Shown: piece after piece, positions 8,472 through 17,943 of the stretch
How positions within the stretch are numbered: the first letter of the stretch is position 1
How the letters are laid out: each line of letters starts with the position of its first letter
Origin: Rothia sp. (in: high G+C Gram-positive bacteria)
GTDB lineage: Bacteria > Actinomycetota > Actinomycetes > Actinomycetales > Micrococcaceae
DNA length: 64,000 nucleotides
NCBI GenBank assembly: GCA_030524105.1
Contig: JAUNHE010000004.1
Coordinates: 62,001-126,000 of the forward strand
Direction: 5' to 3'
Translations under genes and position numbers: made by a program
The notes under the pieces: model-generated
Told to the model about the DNA's origin: nothing
The model's input: the letters and a program-made list of their open reading frames with translations, nothing else
The model's database searches: none

Positions 8472-9410
8472 TTATTCTTGGGCGGGCTGAGGTGTCGCTG
8501 TTTGAGTACTGAGATCAATAGGAGAAGAATTTTGCGGGTCTTTTTGATCGGCCGCCAGCCGCTCCTGGCCAAGGCGATGAATGCCCTCTAGCTGGTAATC
8601 GTAGCGCTTAACCCTTTGATATACCGCCTCGTAGTAGCTATTTTGAATCTTTGCCATCTTCTCTTCGTACTTAACTTCTTCCCTACATTGAGCATCCTGC
8701 TCAGCAAGTTTTTGTTCTTCCTCGCCCTCTAATTTTTGAGCTAAATCCCAAGCCTGATCTACCGAAACTAAATCTTTGTAATCAGCTTCACTCATGCAGT
8801 CACTCCATTCCTGCTTAAGATCAACATATGATTGGTCCTGGCTAACCTCATCGGCTACGGCTTTAGCAAAAGATGGAGCAAGAATTGCTACAATCATTCC
8901 TTCTTGAACCGATCCATACATGTATTGGTAGCTTTGAGCCATACAACCGTCTATGGGAATTTCCCCCGTGGAATATTCCATAAAAGTTACAGAAATAGTA
9001 CCGTTTTTGGGGTTACCAAAGTAGGCTTCCTGACCAGCCTGGTCAAAGCGGGCCCGCTGATTTTCATGGGTAGATCCCAGCTGATCATACCCCGTTTTGC
9101 GGAGCTGGTCTCGGGTTAAACCGGAGGTTAGGGCAGTCTCTAATTGAAAATTTTGACTGGCTTCGTCGTAGCTTCCACCGGCTTGCGCTACACAGCGGCT
9201 GACAAAGGCACGACGGGCAGTCTCGGTCTCAGCAGAAGGGAAAATCCAAGATTTTAGGTCTTGTAGGTGTTCATCTTTAGTTCGGGCAGATTCCAGCTCA
9301 TCCAGGTTGTCCGGCTGTTCCTTAAAAAGGCCGCAGCCAGCCAGGGCCAGCATCAGCAAGACAGCCAGGGCCAGTGCAGTTTTTACACAGCGTCTGCCCA
9401 GTAAGAACAC
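8472..9410 (-). CDS. Secreted lipoprotein of unknown function
   Basis: 312 aa. The N-terminus has a basic start, a hydrophobic core and a lipobox LAGC (Cys about residue 26), so it should be lipid-anchored outside the membrane. The mature part is charged, rich in Glu/Gln/Asp/Tyr, with predicted long helices near KYEEKMAKIQNSYYEAVYQ. Four or so cysteines in the mature part might form disulfides. I do not recognise a family. The GTG start at 9408-9410 is supported by GAGGAG seven bases upstream. It is divergent from the SGNH hydrolase gene. Confidence 0.75.
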   Translation of the reverse strand: MFLLGRRCVKTALALAVLLMLALAGCGLFKEQPDNLDELESARTKDEHLQDLKSWIFPSAETETARRAFVSRCVAQAGGSYDEASQNFQLETALTSGLTRDQLRKTGYDQLGSTHENQRARFDQAGQEAYFGNPKNGTISVTFMEYSTGEIPIDGCMAQSYQYMYGSVQEGMIVAILAPSFAKAVADEVSQDQSYVDLKQEWSDCMSEADYKDLVSVDQAWDLAQKLEGEEEQKLAEQDAQCREEVKYEEKMAKIQNSYYEAVYQRVKRYDYQLEGIHRLGQERLAADQKDPQNSSPIDLSTQTATPQPAQE

Positions 9411-9546
9411 GTTAACTCCTCGAATAAGAAACTATCCTCACCCACTATAGTTAGCATTTGGAAGCAGTACGATATGTCCCCACACACTTTATGCAGTACA
9501 AGAACCACGCTGCTTATCCTGCCCACGAAAGATTTTTAAGACATCT

Positions 9547-10599
9547 ATGAGTGAGCACCAGCACGCTGTCCTTAAGTCCTCACGCCGCGGCCTTATGCGC
9601 TTTGCGGCGCTTTCTGGTGTGGTGGGCCTTGGTGCCATGAGCCTAGGAGAGTCTGCTGCTAGCGAAAACGAGAGTGTGTTTCCCGCTGCCTTTGACTACC
9701 CAGAGATTAAGGGACCTTCCCTAGCGCTCTGGGGTAGCTCCTCCATCGAAGGAGCCCGGGCCACCGAAGGAGTCAGTGCCGGCTTTGATGCCCGTCTGCA
9801 CACCCTGCTTCACCAATACCTAGGCGTACCCGTCCTAGCCTTTGGAACGGGCTCCGAAACCTCCTCGAATATTCTTGCCCGCCGCGGAGTTGCAGACTTT
9901 ATCACCAAGGTTGACTTTCCCGGTGAGATGATCCCGGCTTCCGGCTCCGTCAACGTTACCCTGAGCAACAGCAAGATCAGCTGGAATGCAGCCACCTATT
10001 TTCCCGGTTTTATTCAAGAAATACCCGGCGTGCTCAAAGCAATCTCGGGAGCAGAAAACACCTACTCCTTTACCAGAGTAAGCGAAGGAAGCGAACGCTA
10101 CGCCCCCAGCAATACCAGTGCCAACCTCTTCTTCTCCTACCAGGAAATGATCTCCCGCTCCTCCTACCACCTCATCCAAATTGGCCGAAACAATATTTTA
10201 GAAACCCAGACCACCAAAGACCACACCGTTGCCGCCTTTGACATGGCAGCAGAAAGGACTATTGTCCTAGGCCACTACGTGATTGACGGCGATAGCCAGG
10301 GATCAGAGCGGGCCAGGGCGGTGGCGGCCTACAACGACTGGGGAGCCCAAACCTACGGCCAACTCTTTATGAATCCCCAAGAATACCTGCGGGAAACAAC
10401 CAAGGAAACCTGGCTCCGCTACGGCGATCTAGCCGGATCCGGAGTCTGGAACTCCAATGCCGATCAGCAAGACTACGAGGCTGGCCGTCCCCCCAGAAGC
10501 CTCTACGCCGTCGACGGTGTTCACCTCAACGGCTGGGGTTACCTGGCCCTGGCCCGGATGATCGAAGCAAAAATTAAGGAACTGGGCTGGTTTAGCTAA
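9547..10599 (+). CDS. Tat-exported SGNH/GDSL-like hydrolase
   Basis: 350 aa. The N-terminus SSRRGLMRFAAL followed by a hydrophobic stretch and Ala-Ser-Ala residues is a twin-arginine signal peptide. The mature protein has the SGNH blocks: LWGSSSIEG (nucleophile Ser, block I), IQIGRNN (block III, Asn) and DGVHLNGWGYLA (block V, Asp and His). An esterase or deacylase acting on cell-envelope glycans or lipids is likely; the substrate is unknown. It is divergent from a lipoprotein gene and convergent with metG. Confidence 0.75.
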   Translation: MSEHQHAVLKSSRRGLMRFAALSGVVGLGAMSLGESAASENESVFPAAFDYPEIKGPSLALWGSSSIEGARATEGVSAGFDARLHTLLHQYLGVPVLAFGTGSETSSNILARRGVADFITKVDFPGEMIPASGSVNVTLSNSKISWNAATYFPGFIQEIPGVLKAISGAENTYSFTRVSEGSERYAPSNTSANLFFSYQEMISRSSYHLIQIGRNNILETQTTKDHTVAAFDMAAERTIVLGHYVIDGDSQGSERARAVAAYNDWGAQTYGQLFMNPQEYLRETTKETWLRYGDLAGSGVWNSNADQQDYEAGRPPRSLYAVDGVHLNGWGYLALARMIEAKIKELGWFS

Positions 10600-10619
10600 G
10601 ACAGGCACGCCTGCTTAGC
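10595..10619. terminator. Hairpin between convergent SGNH hydrolase and metG genes
   Basis: GCTAAG-CAGGC and GCCTG-CTTAGC form an 11-bp stem with one bulged base and a 2-nt loop. It starts inside the SGNH stop codon region and lies just before the metG stop. There is no T run on either side, so it may slow polymerase or protect 3' ends rather than act as a classical terminator. Confidence 0.4.
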
Positions 10620-10622
10620 CGC

Positions 10623-12158
10623 CTACTTTTCTCCTTCAAACCGGGGAAAGATAGGCTCCGGTTGAGGCAGCGCCACTCCCGGCTTTAAAGCAGTAGCCAG
10701 GGCAGCAAAATCTCGCTGATCAGCCGCTACAGCCAGCAGGTCCAGGAGCCGCTCCATAGAACCGGGCATAACAGGCTGCAGGAGAATAGCAACCTGGCGA
10801 ATAAGCTCAACGGTGACATACAGTACCGTAGCCATCCGGCTAGGATCAGCTTTCTTTAGTTTCCAGGGTTCCTGAGCCGTAAAGTAGCGGTTGCACTCAG
10901 CAATAACCTGCCAGATTCGTTCCAGGCCCCGGTGGAAGGCCTGCTCATCAAAATCAGCACGTAGCGGCTCGTATAAAGCGGCAGCTGCCGCCAGCATAGC
11001 CCTGTCCTGCTGGGTCAGATCTGCCGGCTCTGGAAGCAGACCAGCACAGTTTTTAGCAATCATAGACAGGCAGCGCTGGGCCAGATTTCCTAAGTCATTA
11101 GCTAGGTCCGAGTTAATACGGCTGATAATGGCCTGGGCCGAGTAAGAACCATCCTGGCCAAAAGGGACCTCTCTCAGCAGAAAAAACCGTAGCGGATCCA
11201 GGCCAAAGGACTGAACCAGATCGGCTGGATCAACCACGTTACCTACCGATTTAGATATTTTCTCGCCATCCACCAGCAAAAATCCGTGGGCAAATACCCG
11301 CCGAGGTAGCTCCAAACCTGCCGACCACAAGAAGGCAGGCCAATAGATAGAGTGAAAACGGCTGATATCTTTACCAATAAGGTGCAGATCCGCCGGCCAG
11401 AATTGCTGAAATAGTGGGCTATCTGTTTGGGGGTAACCCAGACCGGTAATGTAGTTTGTTAGGGCATCAACCCAAACGTACATGACGTGTTTGCTGTCCG
11501 ACGGTACAGGAACACCCCAATCAAAAGTAGTTCGAGAGATGGAGAGGTCGTTCAGTCCAGAGCGCACAAAAGCCGCAATCTCATTACGCCTGCTCTGAGG
11601 GTAGATAAAACCCTCACTTTCATAGAGAGCTAGGAGGCGGTCCTGATACTTGGAAAGACGAAAAAAATAAGATTCTTCCTCAGTCCACTCAACTTCAGTG
11701 CCGGTGCTTATGGCATAACGGCGGCCAGCACGTAACTCGGTTTCGTCCTCAGCATAGTAAGCCTCATCCCGGATGGAATACCAGCCAGCGTACTTACCTA
11801 AGTAAATATCGCCAGATTCCTGCATGCGCTGCCACAGAGCCTGGGAGGCTGGATAGTGGTCCTGATCGGTGGTTCGAATAAAACGATCGTAGCTAACCCC
11901 TAACATATCGTCCATGGCTTTAAAACGAGCAGAATTATGATCCGCCAGTTCCTGGGCAGTCTTACCCTGGGCCTCTGCTGTCGTTTGCATCTTCTGCCCA
12001 TGTTCATCGGTACCGGTCATAAACCGCACCTGGTAGCCATCTAATCTCTTAAAACGGGCCATGGCGTCGGCCGCAATAGCCTCATAGGCATGGCCAATAT
12101 GCGGGGAACCATTAGGGTAAGAGATAGCCGTGGTGATGTAATACGGGTTTGAGGTCAT
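10623..12158 (-). CDS. metG: Methionyl-tRNA synthetase
   Basis: 511 aa, class I synthetase of the short form seen in actinobacteria, without a C-terminal tRNA-binding extension. The HIGH-type motif is in [13 protein letters not shown] at the N-terminus and the KMSKS-type motif is [10 protein letters not shown] near residue 295. It charges tRNA-Met. It sits 49 nt after serA on the same strand but is functionally unrelated to the BCAA genes around it. Confidence 0.96.
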   Translation of the reverse strand: MTSNPYYITTAISYPNGSPHIGHAYEAIAADAMARFKRLDGYQVRFMTGTDEHGQKMQTTAEAQGKTAQELADHNSARFKAMDDMLGVSYDRFIRTTDQDHYPASQALWQRMQESGDIYLGKYAGWYSIRDEAYYAEDETELRAGRRYAISTGTEVEWTEEESYFFRLSKYQDRLLALYESEGFIYPQSRRNEIAAFVRSGLNDLSISRTTFDWGVPVPSDSKHVMYVWVDALTNYITGLGYPQTDSPLFQQFWPADLHLIGKDISRFHSIYWPAFLWSAGLELPRRVFAHGFLLVDGEKISKSVGNVVDPADLVQSFGLDPLRFFLLREVPFGQDGSYSAQAIISRINSDLANDLGNLAQRCLSMIAKNCAGLLPEPADLTQQDRAMLAAAAALYEPLRADFDEQAFHRGLERIWQVIAECNRYFTAQEPWKLKKADPSRMATVLYVTVELIRQVAILLQPVMPGSMERLLDLLAVAADQRDFAALATALKPGVALPQPEPIFPRFEGEK

Positions 12159-12207
12159 GGGTTAACTTTACCGTTCCTGCTGTGAGTTTACCGAATTAGC
12201 CAAACTA

Positions 12208-13803
12208 CTAGTCCTCTAGGTTCACCCTAGCCGCCCGGCTGGCATTAACCACCTTTTTAATGGACTCAACAACCTCAGCAGAGGGCGCAGAATCCAGAGC
12301 CAAGACTGAAATAGCCTGATGGGTCTTTTCCAGGCGGGAAACCTGCATACCGGCGATATTAATGGAAGCCGTACCTAGCAAGGTACCCATAGCCGCGATC
12401 ATACCGGGCCGGTCCTCGTACTCAAGAATGAGCATGTGATCCGTAATCGGCGTCTCAAAATCGTAGCCGTTCACCCTGGTTAACTTTTTGGCTAGCTTGG
12501 GGCCCGTAACGGTACCGGCAACCTGGATGGTTCCCCCCGAAGCCAGGGCTGCAGTAAGAATAGTCTCGTTACGGAAGTACTCCGAACTCTCTGCGGTAAC
12601 CAGATCCACCTGCACACCGCGCTGTTCAGCAATCACGGGAGCATTCACGTAAGACACCTTGTCAGAGACAACATCGGTGAAGACACCCTTGAGGGCGGAC
12701 AGTTTAAGAGAGGTAACATCCTTCTGGGCAATTTCGCCGGCTATCTTGACCTCAACCCGAGTAAAGGCTTCCTCGCAGGCTAAAGCAGTAAGCATCCTCC
12801 CGAGCTTCTCTGCCAGCGGCACACCGGGACGAACATCCTTATCAATAGCACCACCGGCAACGTTAACCGCATCGGGAACCAGATCCCCCTCCAGGGCCAG
12901 GCGAACGGAGCGAGCTACCGAAATACCGGCTTTTTCCTGGGCTTCCTGGGTAGAGGCACCCAGATGGGGAGTAGTCACTACCTTGGGGTGCTGAATCAGG
13001 CTCAGCTTTTCTGGCGGCTCCTGCTCGTAAACATCTAAGGCTGCACCGGCTAGCTGACCGCCATCAAGCGCCGCCTCTAAGTCAGCTTCATCAACAAGTC
13101 CGCCGCGGGCCACGTTAATAACGCAGGCACTGTTTTTCATGCGGGCAAAAGAAGTAGCGTTAAGCATGCCCAGGGTTTCCGGGGTACGCGGCATGTGAAT
13201 GGTAACAAAGTCTGCCCGCTCTAAAAGGGTGTCTAGCTCAACCAGTTCAACACCTAAGGAGGCAGCCCTAGCTGAGGTAACAAAGGGATCGTAGGCCAGC
13301 AGCTCAGTTCCAAAAGCTTTCAGACGCTCGGCAACTAAACCGCCGATACGGCCCAAACCAATAATGCCCACCGTTTTTTCGTAGAGTTCCACCCCGGAGT
13401 ACTGGGAGCGCTTCCACTGGCCGGCCTTCATCGATTGATCAGCCTGGGCTATGTTGCGGGCCAGACCAAGAATATGGCCCACAGTTAACTCCGCCGCAGA
13501 AATAACGTTAGACGTGGGAGCATTAACCACCATGACCCCTGCTGCCGTTGCTGCCTTAATATCAACATTATCCAAACCAACTCCGGCTCGGGCAATAACC
13601 TTAAGCTTGCCAGCAGCTGCAATTGCTTCTTGGTCAACCCGGGTAGCTGAACGCACCATGATGGCATCGACATCCTGGATAGCGGCCAGCAGCTGAGACC
13701 TATCCGCCCCATCCGTCCAACGTATCTCAAAGTCTGGTCCAAGTTCTTCCACAGTTGCTGGAGAAAGTTCTTCGGCAATTAGTACAAGGGGTTTGCTGGT
13801 CAC
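12208..13803 (-). CDS. serA: D-3-phosphoglycerate dehydrogenase
   Basis: 531 aa, the long actinobacterial type: catalytic and NAD-binding domains (GLGRIGGLVAERL near residue 150; catalytic His in PHLGAST near 280), then an intervening domain and a C-terminal ACT domain (EYEDRPGMIAAMGTLLG) for serine feedback. It catalyses the first step of serine synthesis. The start is GTG at 13801-13803 with AAAGGAAAG upstream. It follows ilvC by about 100 nt, and a hairpin lies in the gap. Confidence 0.96.
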   Translation of the reverse strand: MTSKPLVLIAEELSPATVEELGPDFEIRWTDGADRSQLLAAIQDVDAIMVRSATRVDQEAIAAAGKLKVIARAGVGLDNVDIKAATAAGVMVVNAPTSNVISAAELTVGHILGLARNIAQADQSMKAGQWKRSQYSGVELYEKTVGIIGLGRIGGLVAERLKAFGTELLAYDPFVTSARAASLGVELVELDTLLERADFVTIHMPRTPETLGMLNATSFARMKNSACVINVARGGLVDEADLEAALDGGQLAGAALDVYEQEPPEKLSLIQHPKVVTTPHLGASTQEAQEKAGISVARSVRLALEGDLVPDAVNVAGGAIDKDVRPGVPLAEKLGRMLTALACEEAFTRVEVKIAGEIAQKDVTSLKLSALKGVFTDVVSDKVSYVNAPVIAEQRGVQVDLVTAESSEYFRNETILTAALASGGTIQVAGTVTGPKLAKKLTRVNGYDFETPITDHMLILEYEDRPGMIAAMGTLLGTASINIAGMQVSRLEKTHQAISVLALDSAPSAEVVESIKKVVNASRAARVNLED

Positions 13804-13836
13804 TATCTTTCTTTCCTTTTCTCTGAATTCCAGCTT

Positions 13837-13885
13837 TTTGGGGCAGGCAGGGTTTGAGGCTCCGTACCGGTCTGCCTACCCCAAA
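13837..13885. repeat. 14-bp hairpin between ilvC and serA
   Basis: TTTGGGGCAGGCAG (13837-13850) and CTGCCTACCCCAAA (13872-13885) are complementary over 14 positions with one mismatch (a G-U pair on the minus-strand RNA). On the minus strand no T run follows; on the plus strand TTTT does, but no plus-strand gene ends here. It may set the 3' end of ilvBNC mRNA or reduce serA readthrough. Confidence 0.6.
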
Positions 13886-13907
13886 TTTTAAGGCCCGGTT
13901 GACCTAT

Positions 13908-14936
13908 CTAGCGGGCTACACTGCCTTCAGTGTAGTCGTCATCGGCTGTATTCCAGGAGAAAAGACTGCGCAACTGGCGGCCCGTTGCTTCAATAGGATG
14001 GGCCTCACCCTGGGCGCGTAGCTGCTTAAATTCTGGCCCACCTGCCTGCTGATCCTCCATAAAACGCCGGGCAAAGGTGCCGTCCTGGATATCTGCCAAG
14101 ACAGCCTTCATGTTCTCTTTAACCTCAGGAGAGATAACCCGGGGTCCAGAAATATAGTCGCCGTACTCTGCAGTGTCAGAAATAGACCAGCGCTGCTTAG
14201 CAATACCGCCTTCAATCATCAGGTCAACAATGAGCTTTAACTCGTGAAGCACCTCAAAATAGGCAATTTCTGGCTGATAACCAGCCTCGGTAAGAACCTC
14301 AAACCCGTACTGGATAAGCTGTGAAGTACCGCCGCAGAGAACAGCCTGCTCGCCAAAGAGGTCCGATTCGGTTTCTTCGGCAAAAGTAGTTTCAATAACC
14401 CCAGCCCGGGTGGCTCCCAGAGCTTTTGCATAGGCTAAGGCCCGGTCCAGGGCAGTGCCGCTGGCGTCAACTTCGACAGCAACCAAGGCAGGTACCGCCC
14501 TACCGGCTTCAAATTCACGGCGGACGGTGTGGCCGGGTCCCTTGGGGGCAACCATGGCAACGTCAATACCTTCGGGAACCTGGATATAGGAAAAACGAAT
14601 GTTAAAACCGTGGGCAAAGAAAAGGGCATTTCCTTCTTCTAGCTGAGGTTGAATCTGCTGGGTGTAGACCTGGGCCTGAACCTGGTCCGGAGTCAAGATC
14701 ATGATGATGTCTGCCTCCTGGGCTGCCTGGGCTACGGTAGCAACCCTCAGCCCCTGCTCCTGGGCTTTCTGGCGGGAGCGGGAGTCCTCTGCCAAGCCAA
14801 CGACCACGTCAATACCAGAATCACGCAAATTCAAGGCGTGGGCATGGCCCTGGGAGCCGTAGCCAATAATTGCCACGGTCTGCTCGGAAAGAATCGAGAG
14901 GTCAGCGTCTTGATCGTAATAAATTTTTGCTGCCAT
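13908..14936 (-). CDS. ilvC: Ketol-acid reductoisomerase
   Basis: 342 aa, class I (short) form. The Rossmann motif [13 protein letters not shown] is at residues 25-37. The metal-binding acidic motifs lie in [17 protein letters not shown] and in [17 protein letters not shown]. It converts acetolactate or acetohydroxybutyrate to the dihydroxy acids of the Val/Leu/Ile pathway using NADPH and Mg. It is the third gene of ilvB-ilvN-ilvC, 66 nt after ilvN. Confidence 0.97.
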   Translation of the reverse strand: MAAKIYYDQDADLSILSEQTVAIIGYGSQGHAHALNLRDSGIDVVVGLAEDSRSRQKAQEQGLRVATVAQAAQEADIIMILTPDQVQAQVYTQQIQPQLEEGNALFFAHGFNIRFSYIQVPEGIDVAMVAPKGPGHTVRREFEAGRAVPALVAVEVDASGTALDRALAYAKALGATRAGVIETTFAEETESDLFGEQAVLCGGTSQLIQYGFEVLTEAGYQPEIAYFEVLHELKLIVDLMIEGGIAKQRWSISDTAEYGDYISGPRVISPEVKENMKAVLADIQDGTFARRFMEDQQAGGPEFKQLRAQGEAHPIEATGRQLRSLFSWNTADDDYTEGSVAR

Positions 14937-15002
14937 TATTTTTTTAGGTCTCCTTGCTGGATCTAATGCAGGCTTATTAGCCTAGTTTGTATGGTCTGGT
15001 CG

Positions 15003-15512
15003 TCAGTGGCGCAGTGCTTTCTCACTCATCGACCGGGGCCCTCGTGCCAGCCCCAATGTTCCTGCCCGCACAATTTCACGAACCCCAAAAGGTTCTAGTA
15101 CGTCAAGAAAGGCATTTAACTTATCGGCTGAGCCGGTTGCTTCAATAACAACAGACTCGGTGGACACATCAACAATAGAGGCTCGAAAGAGATCCGCTGC
15201 CTGGGTTACCTGCAAGCGGCTCTGGGCATCTGCCTTAACCTTAATCATCAGGTGATCTCGTTGTACCGATGTTTCCGGTGTAAGCTCAACAATTTTCAGA
15301 ACGTGAATGAGTTTATTGAGCTGTTTAGTTACCTGCTCCAAAAGGGTTCCTTCGGCATCTACTACCACAGTAATCCGCGAAATGCCGGGCACCTCGGTGG
15401 GGCCAACGGCCAAGGAATCAATATTAAACATGCGCCGGGCAAACAAACCGGAGACGCGAGCTAGCACACCGGGCTTATCTTCAACCAGTACCGACAGCGT
15501 ATGACGACTCAT
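15003..15512 (-). CDS. ilvN: Acetolactate synthase regulatory subunit
   Basis: 169 aa. The N-terminal ACT domain begins LSVLVEDKPGVLARVSGLF, the usual valine-binding feedback site, followed by the C-terminal ALS small-subunit domain (LFRASIVDVSTESVVIEATG). It partners IlvB. The two genes are separated by only 3 nt, so they are translationally linked. Confidence 0.96.
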   Translation of the reverse strand: MSRHTLSVLVEDKPGVLARVSGLFARRMFNIDSLAVGPTEVPGISRITVVVDAEGTLLEQVTKQLNKLIHVLKIVELTPETSVQRDHLMIKVKADAQSRLQVTQAADLFRASIVDVSTESVVIEATGSADKLNAFLDVLEPFGVREIVRAGTLGLARGPRSMSEKALRH

Positions 15513-15515
15513 GCC

Positions 15516-17357
15516 TTAAGCCTCCTGTCCAAAGTCTGGTGACGTATTTTTGGCAATCTGAATAAGATCGTTAGAGACGCCGGAGGGTACCATAGGCCAG
15601 ACCATGGCATCGGGACTCACTGTAAAATCTACAACGACCGGTCGATCATTGATCTGCAGGGCTTGACCGATAATTCGATCAACATCTTCGTCCCTTTCAC
15701 AACGCAGGCCAGCGCAGCCATAAGCCTGTGCTAACTGCACAAAATCTGGGATTCGCAGCGTGCCGTGGCCGGTATTCAGGTGGGTGTTAGAGTAGCGGCC
15801 GTCATAAAAAAGGTTTTGCCACTGGCGCACCATGCCCAGGGAAGAATTATTAATGATAGCCACTTTGATGGGGATATTATTTTGCCGGCAGGTAGCCAGC
15901 TCCTGATTGGTCATCTGAAAGCAGCCGTCTCCGTCAACAGCCCAGACCACCGAATCCGGTTTACCCACTTTAACTCCCATGGCTGCCGGCACCGAAAAGC
16001 CCATAGTGCCCAGACCAGCCGAATTAATAAAATGCTGGGGATACTCGTGATCAATAAAGTGGGCAGACCACATCTGGTGCTGACCGACACCGGCAACATA
16101 GTAGGCCTCTGGCCCTGTCAGAGCAGAGATTCTCTCAAGAACATACTGGGGCGAACCCAGGCCATCCTGGGTGCGGCTATAACCGCGCGGATAATCCTTG
16201 ATGAGCTGATCCAGCAGGGTCCACCAGGGGCCAAGCTGGCCCAGCTGACCCTCGTACTCATCGCTTAAAATCTGGTTAAGTTCTGGCAGCACGTATTTAA
16301 GGTCCCCCACAATGGGTACGTCAGCCAGCCTGATTTTAGAAATTTCCGCAGGATCAATATCGATATGGATAACTTTGGCCTGGGGCGCAAAAGAAGATAC
16401 CACCCCGGTAACTCGATCATCAAAACGGGCACCTAAGGCAAGCAGGAGATCTGCCTTCTGCATGGCTGTCACCGCCGGAACGGTTCCGTGCATGCCTGGC
16501 ATACCCAGGTTTTGCCGGTGTGAATCGGGGAAAACTCCCCGGGCCGTTAAGGTGGTTACCACCGGGGCTCCGGTCTGTTCAGCTAGCAGCCGTAGCTGGT
16601 CGGCCGCTCCAGCACGAACCACACCTCCACCAACATAAAAAACCGGTCGTTGAGCCTGGGCCAGGAGTTTGGCAGCTTCACGAATTTGCTTGGCATGCCC
16701 GCGAGTAACCGGTGAATAGCCCCTTACCTCAGTGGTGGGAGGCCAGGAAAAATCCATCATGCCCTGCTGGGCATCCTTGGTAATATCGACTAGAACCGGA
16801 CCGGGCCGACCGGTAGCAGCCAGCCGAAAAGCCGTGGCAATACAGCGGGGAATTTCCTGGGCATCACGAACCATAAAAGAATGCTTGGTGATGGGCATAG
16901 CCATGCCCACAATATCGGCTTCTTGAAAGGCATCGGTTCCCAGAACCCCGCTACTGACCTGACCGGTAATAGCCACAATAGGAACAGAGTCCATGTTGGC
17001 GTCGGCTAAAGGGGTTAGTAGGTTGGTTGCTCCGGGGCCAGAGGTTGCAATGCACACGCCCACCTTGCCGGTTGCTATTGCGTACCCTTCGGCAGCGTGA
17101 CCGGCCCCTTGCTCGTGACGAACCAAAATATGATTAATCTGCTCAGAATCAAGCAGTGGATCGTAGGTTGGCAAAATTGCTCCACCCGGCAAGCCAAAAA
17201 CATCACTAACGCCCAGCATCTCCAAAGAACGAATAATTGCCTGGGAACCTGTCATCCTTTCAGGGACAGGTTTGGACTCATTCGGGGCGGCAGCAGGAGC
17301 GCGGTTGGCCAACTGTTGGGCCAGCGCCGCTGGAGTCATAGATGGTCCCGTGGTCAT
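15516..17357 (-). CDS. ilvB: Acetolactate synthase catalytic subunit
   Basis: 613 aa, thiamine-diphosphate enzyme. The catalytic Glu is in [14 protein letters not shown] and the cofactor motif [14 protein letters not shown] lies near residue 475. It makes acetolactate and acetohydroxybutyrate, the first common step of BCAA synthesis. The ATG start has AAGGAAAT upstream. Expression is very likely controlled by the attenuator and leader peptide upstream (17475-17612). Confidence 0.97.
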   Translation of the reverse strand: MTTGPSMTPAALAQQLANRAPAAAPNESKPVPERMTGSQAIIRSLEMLGVSDVFGLPGGAILPTYDPLLDSEQINHILVRHEQGAGHAAEGYAIATGKVGVCIATSGPGATNLLTPLADANMDSVPIVAITGQVSSGVLGTDAFQEADIVGMAMPITKHSFMVRDAQEIPRCIATAFRLAATGRPGPVLVDITKDAQQGMMDFSWPPTTEVRGYSPVTRGHAKQIREAAKLLAQAQRPVFYVGGGVVRAGAADQLRLLAEQTGAPVVTTLTARGVFPDSHRQNLGMPGMHGTVPAVTAMQKADLLLALGARFDDRVTGVVSSFAPQAKVIHIDIDPAEISKIRLADVPIVGDLKYVLPELNQILSDEYEGQLGQLGPWWTLLDQLIKDYPRGYSRTQDGLGSPQYVLERISALTGPEAYYVAGVGQHQMWSAHFIDHEYPQHFINSAGLGTMGFSVPAAMGVKVGKPDSVVWAVDGDGCFQMTNQELATCRQNNIPIKVAIINNSSLGMVRQWQNLFYDGRYSNTHLNTGHGTLRIPDFVQLAQAYGCAGLRCERDEDVDRIIGQALQINDRPVVVDFTVSPDAMVWPMVPSGVSNDLIQIAKNTSPDFGQEA

Positions 17358-17474
17358 CTCTATATTTCCTTATGAGTAATCTCTACTGTCTTATCTGGAT
17401 GCTTATTGTGTTAGCTGACGAATCTGCACGTGGCAGCCCGTATGTGCCGCAGCCGGTAAGGGTGATCCGGTTAC

Positions 17475-17509
17475 GAAAAAACCCTTCGCATCTTATCTAG
17501 CGAAGGGTT
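17475..17509 (-). terminator. Attenuator terminator upstream of ilvB
   Basis: On the minus strand AACCCTTCGC and GCGAAGGGTT form a perfect 10-bp stem with a 10-nt loop, followed by a T run. It stands about 120 nt upstream of the ilvB start and about 30 nt after a leader ORF. Its 5' arm region (17497-17506) can instead pair with 17532-17541, which gives the competing antiterminator. Confidence 0.88.
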
Positions 17510-17524
17510 ACTACCGTGCTCACA

Positions 17525-17585
17525 GTGCCAGCCTTTGCTAGGACGCCGCTACGAGAGCAGCCCAAAGGTTAATCAGCACTGGCAC
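17525..17585 (-). promoter_or_regulatory. ilvB leader pause hairpin and antiterminator arm
   Basis: GTGCCAG inside the leader ORF (17579-17585) can pair with CTGGCAC after its stop (17525-17531). CTAGCAAAGG spanning the leader stop codon (17532-17541) can pair with CCTTCGCTAG (17497-17506) over ten positions with one mismatch, which would break the terminator. Ribosome stalling at the Val-Leu-Ile codons would free the antiterminator, while a ribosome at the stop codon would cover it. Confidence 0.75.
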
Positions 17586-17612
17586 GGTCTCAAATTTTTG
17601 CATACTCTTCAT
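17538..17612 (-). CDS. ilvB leader peptide
   Basis: 24 codons, ATG to TAG. The core reads VPVLINLWAALV, so it carries three Val, three Leu and one Ile codons. It ends 29 nt before the terminator stem. Leader-peptide attenuation of ilvB is known in actinobacteria such as Corynebacterium. The SD is weak, and Met4 (17603) is an alternative start that keeps all BCAA codons. Confidence 0.8.
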   Translation of the reverse strand: MKSMQKFETVPVLINLWAALVAAS

Positions 17613-17640
17613 CTTGGTAGCAGTCGGCCCGGCTGTCAAA

Positions 17641-17668
17641 ACTATCTCAAATTTCAAAATAGAGGCAA
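17641..17668 (-). promoter_or_regulatory. Candidate promoter of the ilvB leader
   Basis: On the minus strand there is TTGCCT, a 16-bp spacer, and GATAGT. The -10 box ends about 29 nt before the leader ATG, which leaves room for a short 5' end. A TTGACA further downstream has no matching -10 before the leader start. The remaining sequence from 17669 to 17943 shows no gene. Confidence 0.4.
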
Positions 17669-17943
17669 CCTGCTGTCTATACCTAAGGTTTGCCGGCCAG
17701 GACCCTGTTCCAGCCAGGACCAGCAAGCTCAGCTAGCAAGCTGCTTGGCGTAGTTGGTCAGGAGCTTTATCCCCAAACTCATGAGCTTGGGCCTTCCTGC
17801 TGCAGCTCTTCTTTCTAAGCTTTTGACCGAACCTTGTGCTAGAAGATTTTTAAAGATTTTTTATTGTGTGACTTATTGTTAAATAATTTTTCAGCAGGCT
17901 TAATGTCTGGATTCTCCTGGGATAAGAGCCTAGACTGTAGCTT

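Noticed and set aside
17500-17900. Gene in the ilvB to 17944 gap
   Set aside because: Apart from the leader peptide, the ORFs on both strands are short, lack SD sites and overlap the attenuator structures.
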